Assembly (NCBI GenBank): GCA_013314735.1
Contig: JABUFD010000001.1
Coordinates: 744,001 to 808,000, forward strand
DNA: 64,000 nucleotides
Source of the DNA: Anaerolineae bacterium
Lineage (GTDB): Bacteria; Chloroflexota; Anaerolineae; Anaerolineales; Anaerolineaceae
Reading direction: 5' to 3'
Part shown: positions 33,078-41,818 of the stretch, piece after piece
Position numbering within the stretch: the first letter of the stretch is position 1
How the letters are laid out: each line of letters opens with the position of its first letter
Translations under genes and position numbers: made by a program
The notes under the pieces: generated by a model
Seen by the model: only the letters and a program-made list of their open reading frames with translations
Database searches by the model: none
Told to the model about the DNA's origin: nothing

Positions 33078-36000
33078 TCATTTCTTTTTCGCAAACATGA
33101 GGTAACGTGAGAGGACTATTGCGCGCGAAGGCAGGGAGAACCGGTCGCCGGGAACCAATGCATTTGGCATTTTCCCAATTTCATCTGGCGAACCCTGGAA
33201 GATGGCAATTTCGGTGTTTTCAGCACTAAATTTGGATTCAACGAGTGCCATGCCGGAGAAATAGCCTTCGGTGTCAATGGCACAGCTGGTTACACGTCCA
33301 ATCACGCGTCCTTTGTCGTTCAGCACCGGGTCACCGAGGTGGGCTTTTTTGGTGCGTTGATCCAAAAACCGGAAGCGTACCAGCTCAGTCTGCCGCGCAG
33401 CTTCCTGTTCCAAAAATGCCTGGCGGCCGATGAACCAGGGTTTATACGTTTTCACAAAGTAGGCAAATCCCGCCTGACCGACTGTCAGGTGATAGGGGCC
33501 ATCGAGCTCATGCCCGTAAAGGGGCAACCCATATTCGGTGCGGAGCGAATCCCGTGCGCCCAATCCGCATGGCTTCAGGCCTTTGGACGTTCCTGCTTTC
33601 ATAAGTGCGTTCCAAAAATCAACAGCCTGGTCAGGGTGTACGAACAGCTCAAAGGAGATCGTTTCGCCGGTATAGCCTGTCCGGGACACCACCAGCTCGA
33701 ATCCGCCGATGGTTGCCTCACACAGTTGTGATCGGCTGAGGTTCTTCACTCGTGCTATGGTCTCGCGGTCCGCCCCAAGGCTGAGTAAGATATCCTGTGA
33801 TTTTGGCCCTTGAAGCGCAATATCAACCTTCATATCTTCTCCCGCCTGTGGGTCCTTCAGGTTTCGAAGGAAAACTTTTCGCCCAAAGGCACGAGCGCCG
33901 GGTGACTGATGATCAATCAGGGCGGTTCCTTGCTGTACAGCAGCCAGCCATGCCCAGTCTTTTTCTTCGTTGGACGCGTTGACAACAACCAGGTATTTTT
34001 CTACCGCACGGCGGTAGACGATCAGATCATCGATTACCCTCGCATCGGGGTCAAGGAAGTGGGTATAACAGGATTCACCAACCTCGAGCGCGCCGATGTC
34101 ATTGCCGCAGACTGAATCAAGGAAGACCGAAGCACATGGACCCTCGGCCTGGAAAACACCCATGTGAGAAACATCGAACAGACCGGCAGCTGTGCGTGTG
34201 GCAACATGTTCGTCGGAGATCGAGGTGTATTGAACCGGCATTTCCCAACCGGCAAACTCCACCATTTTGCCCCCCAACGAAACATGGGTATCAAACAGGG
34301 GGGTTCGCTTGGGTGTGTCCCGTATAGGTTCGTTCCAGGAAAAAACGGGCAATGGTTGGTCAAAAACCTTCTGTTTGCCGATGTAATATGGTTTCCGGGC
34401 ACAGATGGATTCGCCTTCGGTTGGCAGATCGGGAATGTCAGTGGATCCATTGATAGTTACCGGGCCAGGGATGCGGCGGAGCAGGTCATCATCAAAGCCA
34501 ATGTATGCGTCTGACAGGTCACGTAGCCAGGCAGCAGCCACAGCCGCTTCTTCCACTGCAAAAATGACCTGGAATTTTTCTGCGCCTGTGCGGTGAAGCC
34601 AGCCGTTCACAGCACCAGAGGGCATAAAAAGGGTGGTTTTTTGGGTTTCACCGACCAGCAGTTTCTCAGCATCACTGGCGAAGACAAAGTTCACAAAATC
34701 GAGTGTTTTACCGCCATAAATATCATACGCCGCTTTGCCATTGACAGCATTTACCGGTTCGTCAATAAAATAATTGAACGGATAACCATGGATGGGTTCT
34801 GAACTGTAACTATTGGCTTTTTGGCACAATGTCCGGACGCGAAGTTTTATCGTTTCGAGTGTATGAAAGTCCACCTTGGCGCGGGTTGTTGTTCCTTTAC
34901 GAGCCTGAATCTGGTACGGGGTGATACTGGTTAACAGGTCTGCGATGATATCAGCCAATTCAACCATATCTGTTTCTTCAAGACCGCGCTGTGTGACCCA
35001 TGGGGTACCGAAGCGGACGCCACTTGCGGATAAAGCGGAGCGGTCACCAGGGATGGTATTGCGGTTGACCGTGATCCCGGCAACATCGAGGATACGGGCA
35101 GCGAGGTCTCCATCCAGCGGAGTGCCATCCGGGCCTTTCACCGATTTGCAATCAATATTGGCGAGGTGAGAATTGGTGCCGCCATAGGAAATATGCAAAC
35201 CCCGTTCCTGAAGCCTGTTCACCATGGTTTTACAGTTTGCCAGGATTTCGCGCTGGAGGCTGACGAATTTTGCAGTGGCGGCGAATTTGAAGGCGGTTGC
35301 GAGGGCGACAATGGTGTTCAGATGGGGACCGCCTTGTTCGCCAGGGAATACTGCGCGGTCAATCTTGCCGGCGAGGGCTGCGTTATCCGTGATGACGCAA
35401 GCGCCACGGGGACCACAGAGGGTTTTGTGGGTGGTGAAAGTAATCACATGCGCATAGCCGACTGGTGACGGAACTACCTTTGCGGCAACCAACCCGGCAA
35501 TGTGTGATATATCGGTGACCAATTTAGCGCCGGTTGCATCGGCGATCTGGCGGAAACGTGCCCAATCTGGAATGATGGGGTAGGAGGAATAGCCGGCAAC
35601 GATCACCTTTGGTTTTGCCTGGAGTGCAAGTGCCTCAATTGCATCATAATCCAATTGTTCGGTGTGGGGATCCACCTCATAGGAAACAACATGGTACAGT
35701 TTCCCAGAGCGATTAACGGGGGAGCCGTGGGTGAGATGACCTCCATGAAGTAGATTCATCCCCATCAGCGTATCGCCGGGTTCCAGCAAAGCCTGATAGA
35801 CTGCATTATTGGCGGGAGCGCCGGAGAGCGTCTGGACATTAACGTACAACTGGTCAGCAGGAACCCGCTCTGTGGCGAACAATTCCGCACAGCGTTGGCG
35901 TGCCAGGGCTTCTGCAATATCGGCAAACTCCACCCCTTTGTAATAGCGCGGGTCAGCGTAACGCCTGTAATGGGTCAGCCGGGAGGGATAATCAAGGATG

Positions 36001-36218
36001 TCCTCCTGGGACATGTGACGGGTGATTTCGTGCGGGTAACCCTCGGCATAAACATTCTGGAATTCTGAACCCATTGCTTCCAAAATGGATGGGGGAGCCA
36101 TACTTTCACTGGGTATTAATATTAACCGATTACGCTGGCGATCTTGCTCATGATGGATCAACTCAGCTACTTCGGGATCAAGCTCTTCCAAAGAACCTTT
36201 AAATAAATAATCACCCAT
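33078..36218 (-). CDS. glyA-gcvT: Serine hydroxymethyltransferase-aminomethyltransferase (GlyA-GcvT) fusion
   Basis: 1046 residues from the ATG at 36218 (AAGGAG 9 nt upstream). Residues about 1-470 are serine hydroxymethyltransferase: QNVYAEGYPHEITRHMSQEDILDYP, SGAPANNAVYQALLEPGDTLMG, TDISHIAGLVAAKVVPSP and TTHKTLCGPRG with the PLP Lys. Residues about 636-1046 are GcvT: FDTHVSLGGKMVEFAGWEMPVQY, FDVSHMG, DDLIVYRR, VVSRTGYTGETISFELFVHP and RDSLRTEYGLPLYGHEL. Residues about 480-635 match neither part in an obvious way. Both ends use tetrahydrofolate one-carbon units: serine/glycine exchange and glycine cleavage. No gcvH, gcvP or lpd gene is in the window. One reading frame without a break, own promoter. 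Confidence 0.94.
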   Translation of the reverse strand: MGDYLFKGSLEELDPEVAELIHHEQDRQRNRLILIPSESMAPPSILEAMGSEFQNVYAEGYPHEITRHMSQEDILDYPSRLTHYRRYADPRYYKGVEFADIAEALARQRCAELFATERVPADQLYVNVQTLSGAPANNAVYQALLEPGDTLMGMNLLHGGHLTHGSPVNRSGKLYHVVSYEVDPHTEQLDYDAIEALALQAKPKVIVAGYSSYPIIPDWARFRQIADATGAKLVTDISHIAGLVAAKVVPSPVGYAHVITFTTHKTLCGPRGACVITDNAALAGKIDRAVFPGEQGGPHLNTIVALATAFKFAATAKFVSLQREILANCKTMVNRLQERGLHISYGGTNSHLANIDCKSVKGPDGTPLDGDLAARILDVAGITVNRNTIPGDRSALSASGVRFGTPWVTQRGLEETDMVELADIIADLLTSITPYQIQARKGTTTRAKVDFHTLETIKLRVRTLCQKANSYSSEPIHGYPFNYFIDEPVNAVNGKAAYDIYGGKTLDFVNFVFASDAEKLLVGETQKTTLFMPSGAVNGWLHRTGAEKFQVIFAVEEAAVAAAWLRDLSDAYIGFDDDLLRRIPGPVTINGSTDIPDLPTEGESICARKPYYIGKQKVFDQPLPVFSWNEPIRDTPKRTPLFDTHVSLGGKMVEFAGWEMPVQYTSISDEHVATRTAAGLFDVSHMGVFQAEGPCASVFLDSVCGNDIGALEVGESCYTHFLDPDARVIDDLIVYRRAVEKYLVVVNASNEEKDWAWLAAVQQGTALIDHQSPGARAFGRKVFLRNLKDPQAGEDMKVDIALQGPKSQDILLSLGADRETIARVKNLSRSQLCEATIGGFELVVSRTGYTGETISFELFVHPDQAVDFWNALMKAGTSKGLKPCGLGARDSLRTEYGLPLYGHELDGPYHLTVGQAGFAYFVKTYKPWFIGRQAFLEQEAARQTELVRFRFLDQRTKKAHLGDPVLNDKGRVIGRVTSCAIDTEGYFSGMALVESKFSAENTEIAIFQGSPDEIGKMPNALVPGDRFSLPSRAIVLSRYLMFAKKK

Positions 36219-36293
36219 GAACATCCACTCCTTGTAATTTGCCATTCTGTGGTCAATTATGACCCGTGTGTGATATGGTTTATGCCTGCCTTA

Positions 36294-36322
36294 ATTCTAA
36301 TCTCACCGGTGTGGATGGTCAA
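36294..36322 (-). promoter_or_regulatory. Promoter of the glyA-gcvT fusion gene
   Basis: On the minus strand TTGACC (36322-36317), 17 nt, TAGAAT (36299-36294). Both hexamers match 5/6 with ideal spacing. The leader of about 70 nt contains a GGTCA-TGACC inverted repeat at 36251-36264 of unknown meaning. Confidence 0.7.
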
Positions 36323-36330
36323 GTGCAGTA

Positions 36331-36366
36331 CACAAGGGCATGCCTGAGATAAGGCATGCCCTTGTG
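36331..36366 (-). terminator. Long perfect hairpin after the small membrane protein gene
   Basis: A perfect 15-bp stem (36331-36345 with 36352-36366) with a 6-nt loop. There is no U-run after it on the minus strand, so it may be a weak terminator, a 3'-end stabiliser or an insulator just upstream of the glyA-gcvT promoter. Confidence 0.5.
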
Positions 36367-36390
36367 GATGATTCATTTTCTGTGCTCCAG

Positions 36391-36807
36391 TTATTCCGCG
36401 GGTGCAGTATCAGCTGGGTGGGTTTGTGGTTCAAGGCAGATATGACTGAACCAATCGACCACTTCGATATCGTGATAGAAAACCAGCAGCAAAATTCCAA
36501 CAACGAGAGAGATGAAGTTTCCATACAGGATACAGGCGATATCCAATATGGCAATGGTTTGGTCTGGTTTGCAGGGGCGTGGTGGATTGGAGAGTAATTT
36601 TGCCGCGTAGGCAATTTCGAAACCACCCAGTATGATAGGCAGGATCGTGATCGGCAGGCAGCACAACCCGATAATGGTCACTGAAGCAGCAATGGTCACG
36701 CCTATTCCCCAGAAAACATTGATGATCCCATTCAAAAGGGAGAGAACAGCGATCAGGGTGATCTTGTCCGGCCGATAGACAGCATTCGATACATTATTGT
36801 TTGACAT
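36391..36807 (-). CDS. Small integral membrane protein
   Basis: 138 residues from the ATG at 36807 (AAGGA upstream). Three or four hydrophobic helices: ITLIAVLSLLNGIINVFWGIG, AASVTIIGLCCLPITILPIILGGFEIAYAAKLL and ILDIACILYGNFISLVVGILLLVF, ending in a short acidic/Pro tail. I do not recognise a family with a known role. It follows the DUF4870 gene in the same direction, 71 nt apart, and the pair may be co-transcribed. Confidence 0.75.
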   Translation of the reverse strand: MSNNNVSNAVYRPDKITLIAVLSLLNGIINVFWGIGVTIAASVTIIGLCCLPITILPIILGGFEIAYAAKLLSNPPRPCKPDQTIAILDIACILYGNFISLVVGILLLVFYHDIEVVDWFSHICLEPQTHPADTAPAE

Positions 36808-36878
36808 TTGTTTTTCCTTTCCTTCGATCGATGGAGATGGATGCGGGGATACGCATCCATCTCCGTTGTTAGCACAAA

Positions 36879-37217
36879 TTACTGAATCCAGCCCTGTTTG
36901 ATGCAAAAATCCGTGACGACCGGGATGACAACTTTCTCACCGGCATATGCTTTGATGCCAAGATAAATGGCATATCCGAGGAAGGCGATACCGACACAGA
37001 AGCCGACAAGAATGAAGGACAATGCGAAAGTGAGTACCCAGGCTACGATACCGATCACGAGCGATTGTATGGCATGGTAGCGGATAAATTCACGGTTTTT
37101 CTTGTCATCCAACAGGAGCACAATCACCGGGACGATTGGTGAGATGATGTAGCTTAACAGAGACCATAATTTGTCATCGTCGGTTACATCGGGGGCGGGA
37201 ACGAAATTTTCAGACAT
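36879..37217 (-). CDS. DUF4870 (Tic20-like) membrane protein
   Basis: 112 residues from the ATG at 37217, which has GGAGG 5 nt upstream. The pattern DDKLWSLLSYIISPIVPVIVLLLDDKKNREFIRYHAIQSL, followed by helices IGIVAWVLTFALSFILVGFCVGIAFLGYAIYLGIKAYAGE, is the DUF4870 family: two to three membrane helices and a charged loop with KNREFIRYHAIQ. Function unknown in bacteria. Confidence 0.9.
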   Translation of the reverse strand: MSENFVPAPDVTDDDKLWSLLSYIISPIVPVIVLLLDDKKNREFIRYHAIQSLVIGIVAWVLTFALSFILVGFCVGIAFLGYAIYLGIKAYAGEKVVIPVVTDFCIKQGWIQ

Positions 37218-37348
37218 AAGGACCTCCAGGGGCATTGACTAATACTATATTCGAAAAATGGGTGGAAAGGTTTCAAAACAAATATCTAGTTTATTGTATC
37301 AAAAAACTATAAAATACCAACCATGAAGTAAGCATCAGATTTAGACCG

Positions 37349-38017
37349 TCAGGAGGATTGTTCCAGTGCTGCTGAAAGTGTATACAAGACGATGGAAGCG
37401 GCGATTGCGACATTGAGTGATTCTTTAATCCCGCGCATGGGTATTTGAAAAATTTTATCCGTTGTCGCAAGCAATGCGGGGTCAACACCTGCAACCTCGT
37501 TGCCAAAAATCAAGCACAATGCCGTTTCCTTTGTGAGATTCAGAAAAGACTGCGAAAACAGATTGTCTGCGCATTCTGCGCCTTCCATGGCAATGATCCT
37601 GACACGATTTTCCCGCAATACGGCAACACGATCCACCGCATTCGGGGCGTACATCCAGCGGATGGAGGCTTCTGAACCCAAAGCGGTTTTACTGAATTTC
37701 GGATGTTCCGGGGTCGGGGTTGTTCCGCATAGAATAATTTGGGAAACAATCCCGGTACCATCGCAGGTACGGAAGATGGATCCAGTGTTAAAAACGCTGC
37801 GAAGATTGTCCAGCAAGACGAACACCTGCGGCCGACATGGCTGCAATTGGGATGGGTTACGATTTTTTTGTTGGACAATGGGGGCAGCAAATTCGGTGAC
37901 ACTCCCGCATAGGGGACAGAGTATCGGCAAGGCTTTCGACTCTGACATTGGAAAACGGAAACGGCAGGCCGGGTTGCTGCACTGGCGGAAGTGCGGTTTG
38001 AATGCCATATCACCCAT
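37349..38017 (-). CDS. SpoU/TrmH-family RNA 2'-O-methyltransferase with N-terminal zinc ribbon
   Basis: About 222 residues. An N-terminal zinc ribbon (CSNPAC...CPLCGS) precedes the SPOUT methyltransferase domain with its three motifs: LLDNLRSVFNTGSIFRTCDG, IFGNEVAGVDPALLA and IPMRGIKESLNVAIAASIVLY, which form the knotted SAM site. The target RNA is unknown. The start overlaps the tsaC stop (ATG at 38017; ATG at 38008 is the alternative), so translation is coupled. Last gene of an eight-gene leftward operon. Confidence 0.88.
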   Translation of the reverse strand: MGDMAFKPHFRQCSNPACRFRFPMSESKALPILCPLCGSVTEFAAPIVQQKNRNPSQLQPCRPQVFVLLDNLRSVFNTGSIFRTCDGTGIVSQIILCGTTPTPEHPKFSKTALGSEASIRWMYAPNAVDRVAVLRENRVRIIAMEGAECADNLFSQSFLNLTKETALCLIFGNEVAGVDPALLATTDKIFQIPMRGIKESLNVAIAASIVLYTLSAALEQSS

Positions 38018-38636
38018 GCAGGCAGGCACGCAGCATCTCTTCTGTGATTGTACCTTCTCGAAGGATCTTGAAACTTTCTGCCCGTGAACAATCCACCACG
38101 GTGGAGGGTTTTGAACCCGGGGTCTTTCCGCCATCCACAAGGAGGTCAACCATGCCATCCAATTGGGCAAGTACATCTTCGGCTGTCAGGGAATTCGCAG
38201 CGCCAGAGCGGTTGGCTGATGTAACCGCCAATGGTCCGGTTTGCAGAAGCAATGTGATGACAGGCTCATAATCCGGTATGCGTACGCCTACGGTGGGTAG
38301 GCTTGTGACCAATGTAGACAGGATAGGACTTTTCTCAAACAAGAGCGTTATAGGGCCAGGCCAAAAAGCCCGGGCCAATTTCATTGCCTGAACATTTTCC
38401 ATCGGTTCGTTGCACACCAGGTCCAGGTGGGATATGTTGCCAATCAATATCGGCAGTGCTTTTTCGTCAGGTCGATTTTTAACCTGGTAAATTTTCTTCA
38501 AGGCAGTGTCATTTTTAGGATCTGCCGCAATTCCATACACCGTATCGGTTGGAAAGGCAATAATCCCACCGCGCGCCAGGATCTCCGAGGCTTGCTGCAG
38601 GGCTGATGGGTTGGTGATTGAAATGGTTTCTGTCAT
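38010..38636 (-). CDS. tsaC: Threonylcarbamoyladenylate synthase (Sua5/YrdC family)
   Basis: 208 residues, the single-domain (YrdC/TsaC) form. The enzyme makes threonylcarbamoyl-AMP from Thr, bicarbonate and ATP for the t6A37 base of ANN-decoding tRNAs. Motifs: GGIIAFPTDTVYGIAADP, KIYQVKNRPDEKALPILI, GVRIPDYEPV, LAVTSANRSG and the C-terminal STVVDCS. It overlaps prmC by 4 nt (ATGA) and the methyltransferase downstream by 8 nt. The prfA-prmC-sua5 order is common in bacteria. Confidence 0.96.
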   Translation of the reverse strand: MTETISITNPSALQQASEILARGGIIAFPTDTVYGIAADPKNDTALKKIYQVKNRPDEKALPILIGNISHLDLVCNEPMENVQAMKLARAFWPGPITLLFEKSPILSTLVTSLPTVGVRIPDYEPVITLLLQTGPLAVTSANRSGAANSLTAEDVLAQLDGMVDLLVDGGKTPGSKPSTVVDCSRAESFKILREGTITEEMLRACLHG

Positions 38637-39493
38637 AGCTTTTCTATCCGCAGGACACGCTCGATGCCTGCCAAATCTTTAATCAAGGTGATTTTACCAT
38701 TGGGTATGTGTGTTGTCGCCATGTTGTATATCTGAAAGGATTGGTCTTTTTCAAATTCCAACAGTGCCAGGCCAGGCATTGATAGTTTTTCATCAAGTGC
38801 GTATAACAAGTTCCTGACCAGATCAAGGCCATCATGGCCGCCATCCAATGCCAGGGAAGGCTCGAAACGGCTGACAGAGAGCTGTTTTAATTTGGAAGAT
38901 GGGATGTATGGCAAATTGGCCGTTACCAGATCCCATTTCGAGGGCGAAAAATGCAGCAAATCTCCGCATATCCACTGGATGGAATGCTTGGCAAGGATTT
39001 GCAGCCCATTTTGACGGGCAATCCTCAATGCTGGTAAGGAGCAATCAGAACCAACGACCAATCCAATGTTGGCATATTTCCGGATCGAGATTGGGATACA
39101 GCCGGATCCTGTGCCAATATCAATATAACGCAACTGGAGTGGCGAGTGAAAACTCTTGATCCAATCCAGTGAGTGTTCCACCAGCAATTCTGTTTCCGGG
39201 CGTGGAATGAGTGTATGGGGTGTCACCTGAAAACGATCACCATAAAAATGCCAGTAACCCAGCAGGTATGGGAGAGGATAACCAGCCACGATCTTCCTGA
39301 CAGCGTCATCGAGCGCAGTGATCATTGGTTGTTCCAGGATGAACTCTGGATAAGCCAGCAGCCAGGAGCGGTCCTGGTTCAAGTGATGTGCCAGCAGTAC
39401 CTGGCTGACCAAGAAGGCGTCATCATGCCCTGCGGTAGCCAGCGTTTCGGCGGTCTTTCGACTCCACGCCCGGATGGTCAGTGCTGATGGCAT
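38633..39493 (-). CDS. prmC: Peptide chain release factor N5-glutamine methyltransferase
   Basis: 286 residues, normal size. PrmC methylates the Gln of the GGQ motif in RF1 and RF2. The N-terminal helical domain includes LLGYWHFYGDRFQVTPHTLIPRPETELLVEHSLD; the SAM site is YIDIGTGSGCIPISI; the substrate-binding NPPY appears here as ANLPYIPSS. The gene starts 6 nt after prfA, its substrate, and overlaps tsaC. Confidence 0.96.
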   Translation of the reverse strand: MPSALTIRAWSRKTAETLATAGHDDAFLVSQVLLAHHLNQDRSWLLAYPEFILEQPMITALDDAVRKIVAGYPLPYLLGYWHFYGDRFQVTPHTLIPRPETELLVEHSLDWIKSFHSPLQLRYIDIGTGSGCIPISIRKYANIGLVVGSDCSLPALRIARQNGLQILAKHSIQWICGDLLHFSPSKWDLVTANLPYIPSSKLKQLSVSRFEPSLALDGGHDGLDLVRNLLYALDEKLSMPGLALLEFEKDQSFQIYNMATTHIPNGKITLIKDLAGIERVLRIEKL

Positions 39494-39499
39494 GGCGGG

Positions 39500-40567
39500 T
39501 TATATGCCTGCGGCTTCAATTCGTTCTGTTTCATCTTTGAGGATCAGTTCATCAATGAAAAGGTCAATCTCGCCTTCCATCACCACAGGCAGGTTAAACG
39601 ATGAAACGTTAATCCGATGATCCGTCACGCGGCTCTGGGGATAGTTATAAGTGCGAATCTTTTCGGAACGCTCGCCGGTACCCACCTGGGAGCGGCGGTT
39701 GGCATCCAATTCTTCCTGCCGTTTCTGTTCTTCGATCTCATACAACCGGGCTTTAAGAATGCTTAAAGCCCGCTCCTTGTTTTGGAGTTGGGAGCGTTCA
39801 TCCTGGCAGGCAACCACCATTCCTGTGGGGATGTGTGTCAGCCGTACCGCGGTGGAGTTCTTCTGGACGTTTTGTCCGCCAGCGCCAGCAGATTTGTAGA
39901 CATCTATTCTGATATCGCTTTCTGGAATAGATATATCGACATCGTCAACCTCAGCCAGAACCGCAACGGTAACCGTGGAGGTGTGAATACGGCCCGATGT
40001 TTCCGTCACGGGAACGCGCTGAACACGGTGCACACCCGACTCGAATTTCAAGCGTGAATATGCCATTTTCCCTTTGATCAGGAAGATAATTTCCTTCAGA
40101 CCGCCAATACCCGTTTCACTTTGAGACAAGATTTCGATTTTCCAACGTTTTGCGTCTGCGTAACGCGAATACATTCGGTACAGATCTGCGGCAAACAGGC
40201 CGGCTTCATCACCACCGGCTCCGGCACGGATTTCTACGATCACATTACGTTCATCCCGTGGGTCTTTGGGCAGCATCAATTTCTTAATTTCAGCCTCAAG
40301 TTGTTCAATTTCCGGCTGCAGTGTCTGGAAATCGCTTTGCGCCAACTCCTTCAAATCATCATCATCCGAATTCAACAAATCACGGGCTTCCTCAAACGCC
40401 GTTATTTTTTCCACATATTCACGTCCGATGGTTACCAGGGGTTCCAACTCCGAACGTTCTTTTGCCAGGTCGGCAATCTCCTGGTAATCTGCATGGGTTT
40501 GTGCCAGTTGTTCATTAATCTCCTGGTATCTTTTTTCCAGGGATTGAATCGTGTTAAGCATGCTCAT
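39500..40567 (-). CDS. prfA: Peptide chain release factor 1
   Basis: 355 residues. RF1 reads UAA and UAG and triggers peptide release. The catalytic GGQ is in KSAGAGGQNVQKNSTAVRLTH (about residue 232), and the codon-reading PxT loop lies in RVPVTETSGRIHTST (about residue 187), which points to RF1 rather than RF2. The N-terminal coiled-coil and the C-terminal RSEKIRTYNYPQSRVTDHRI are typical. Located between tmk and prmC in the operon. Confidence 0.97.
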   Translation of the reverse strand: MSMLNTIQSLEKRYQEINEQLAQTHADYQEIADLAKERSELEPLVTIGREYVEKITAFEEARDLLNSDDDDLKELAQSDFQTLQPEIEQLEAEIKKLMLPKDPRDERNVIVEIRAGAGGDEAGLFAADLYRMYSRYADAKRWKIEILSQSETGIGGLKEIIFLIKGKMAYSRLKFESGVHRVQRVPVTETSGRIHTSTVTVAVLAEVDDVDISIPESDIRIDVYKSAGAGGQNVQKNSTAVRLTHIPTGMVVACQDERSQLQNKERALSILKARLYEIEEQKRQEELDANRRSQVGTGERSEKIRTYNYPQSRVTDHRINVSSFNLPVVMEGEIDLFIDELILKDETERIEAAGI

Positions 40568-40596
40568 TTTTCCTTTACTGCGAAATCAAGTTTCAA

Positions 40597-41244
40597 TTAT
40601 ATCAGGAACATGCTTGATATGATTGCCCGCATGGCGGATTGCACTTCTTCAATTGGCAACAGGCCGTCGATGATCGTGATGATTTCGCCTTGTTCCTGAA
40701 AAGCCTGCATGGCTGTTTTATATTGTTTTTCGACAGTACGCAGCATCGATTTCTTTTCGAATAATTCGAATTGCTTGTTGCGGTTTATCGCAATACGTGC
40801 CAGGCAAATATCCGCAGGTACATCAAGAAACAGGGTGATGTCCGGCATTAAGCATGGTTGATGGATCATCTTCAACCATAATCGTTGAGGTTCGCTCATC
40901 TGGCTGGCCTGGTAGGCGAAGGATGAAAGGTAGTATCGATCGAGGATGACCCATTCACCATTCTTGAGATGATGAATGATCCCATCATGGCTGTTATACA
41001 GATGATCCAGGCGGTCTGAGGCATACATTCCTGCAAGGGTGATCGGGTCCATGGTCAGCCGTTTATTCAGGACAGAACGGATCAAGGCTCCGATCGGTCC
41101 GCGGCTGGGTTCGGCTGTCAGGAGGGCCGGTTTACCCAATTCAGATATCACCCATTGGTACAGCAGTGAGGCCTGGGTGGTTGTTCCGGCACCATCCAAC
41201 CCCTCGATGACGATCAATTTTCCGGGATAGGAGGATGCTTTCAT
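40597..41244 (-). CDS. tmk: Thymidylate kinase
   Basis: 215 residues from the ATG at 41244, which overlaps the stop of the upstream paralogue (ATGA) and has GGGAG 8 nt upstream. It phosphorylates dTMP to dTDP. Motifs: IVIEGLDGAGTTTQ, where the Walker A Lys is replaced by Thr, AEPSRGPIGALIR, ASDRLDHL, and DRYYLSSFAYQ. The DR(Y) and SDR residues for catalysis and substrate binding are present. The Lys-to-Thr change in the P-loop occurs in some bacterial Tmk families, so activity is still likely. Second member of a tandem tmk-like pair. Confidence 0.92.
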   Translation of the reverse strand: MKASSYPGKLIVIEGLDGAGTTTQASLLYQWVISELGKPALLTAEPSRGPIGALIRSVLNKRLTMDPITLAGMYASDRLDHLYNSHDGIIHHLKNGEWVILDRYYLSSFAYQASQMSEPQRLWLKMIHQPCLMPDITLFLDVPADICLARIAINRNKQFELFEKKSMLRTVEKQYKTAMQAFQEQGEIITIIDGLLPIEEVQSAMRAIISSMFLI

Positions 41245-41774
41245 ATCAACATCTCCCTCCATTCTATAACAAATTGGTCAACTTGGGCAATAAATTCATC
41301 GGGTGTACGAAAACTGACCCCGTCCCACAGATTTGGCAGGCGGGGAGGGGGCGTTGCGCTCTCGGCGGATAGGATTAGTAAGTCAGGGATTGGGAGGATG
41401 GACATGACCTCAAAAAGCCAGGTCGTGTATGGCAACTGCATTTCAGCCTGGTCTCGTAGTAAATCCGATAAATTAAAATGGACAAGCGTCACATCCTGTT
41501 TCGTCGGTGTTTTACTGCTGGATACATCGAAGTAATCGAGTGCATCAACCATGGTCAGCGCACCTGTTGTCCACGTATCGAACGTCAATCTTCCCTGGTC
41601 AGAGACCCGCAACAAGTGTCCGATGGGGCCATCGGTTGGCAGGTTGACGGCAAGCACGGTCAACCCCGCTGCTTTCAGGATGTTGATACATTGATGGCAT
41701 TGGGAAATATTACTTTTTCCAATGCCATCAAGGGTTATATAGAAAACCAATCGTGGTTTTATCATCGTTCCCAT
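41241..41774 (-). CDS. Degenerate thymidylate kinase paralogue
   Basis: About 177 residues (ATG 41774, or 41765). It lines up with the adjacent tmk product along its length: VFYITLDGIGKSN against VIEGLDGAGTTT, PTDGPIGHLLR against PSRGPIGALIR, RLTFDTWTTGALTMVDALDYF against RLTMDPITLAGMYASDRLDHL, and HFNLSDLLRDQAEM against RYYLSSFAYQASQM. The catalytic DR pair, the SDR motif and the lid are lost, while a GKS remains in the P-loop. It is probably a non-catalytic partner or regulator of Tmk, possibly as a heterodimer; that is inference. The frame is intact and coupled to both neighbours. Confidence 0.78.
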   Translation of the reverse strand: MGTMIKPRLVFYITLDGIGKSNISQCHQCINILKAAGLTVLAVNLPTDGPIGHLLRVSDQGRLTFDTWTTGALTMVDALDYFDVSSSKTPTKQDVTLVHFNLSDLLRDQAEMQLPYTTWLFEVMSILPIPDLLILSAESATPPPRLPNLWDGVSFRTPDEFIAQVDQFVIEWREMLI

Positions 41775-41818
41775 TTGTTTCGTAGATTGCGTACCGATTT
41801 TTGGGGGATTATCAACAA

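Noticed and set aside
36219-36330. Glycine riboswitch before the SHMT-GcvT gene
   Set aside because: The leader after the predicted promoter is about 70 nt, too short for the aptamer, and the conserved glycine-riboswitch core was not seen.
41241-41774. Pseudogene call for the tmk paralogue
   Set aside because: The frame is intact, has conserved overlap with tmk and keeps the fold pattern; a maintained non-catalytic protein fits better.
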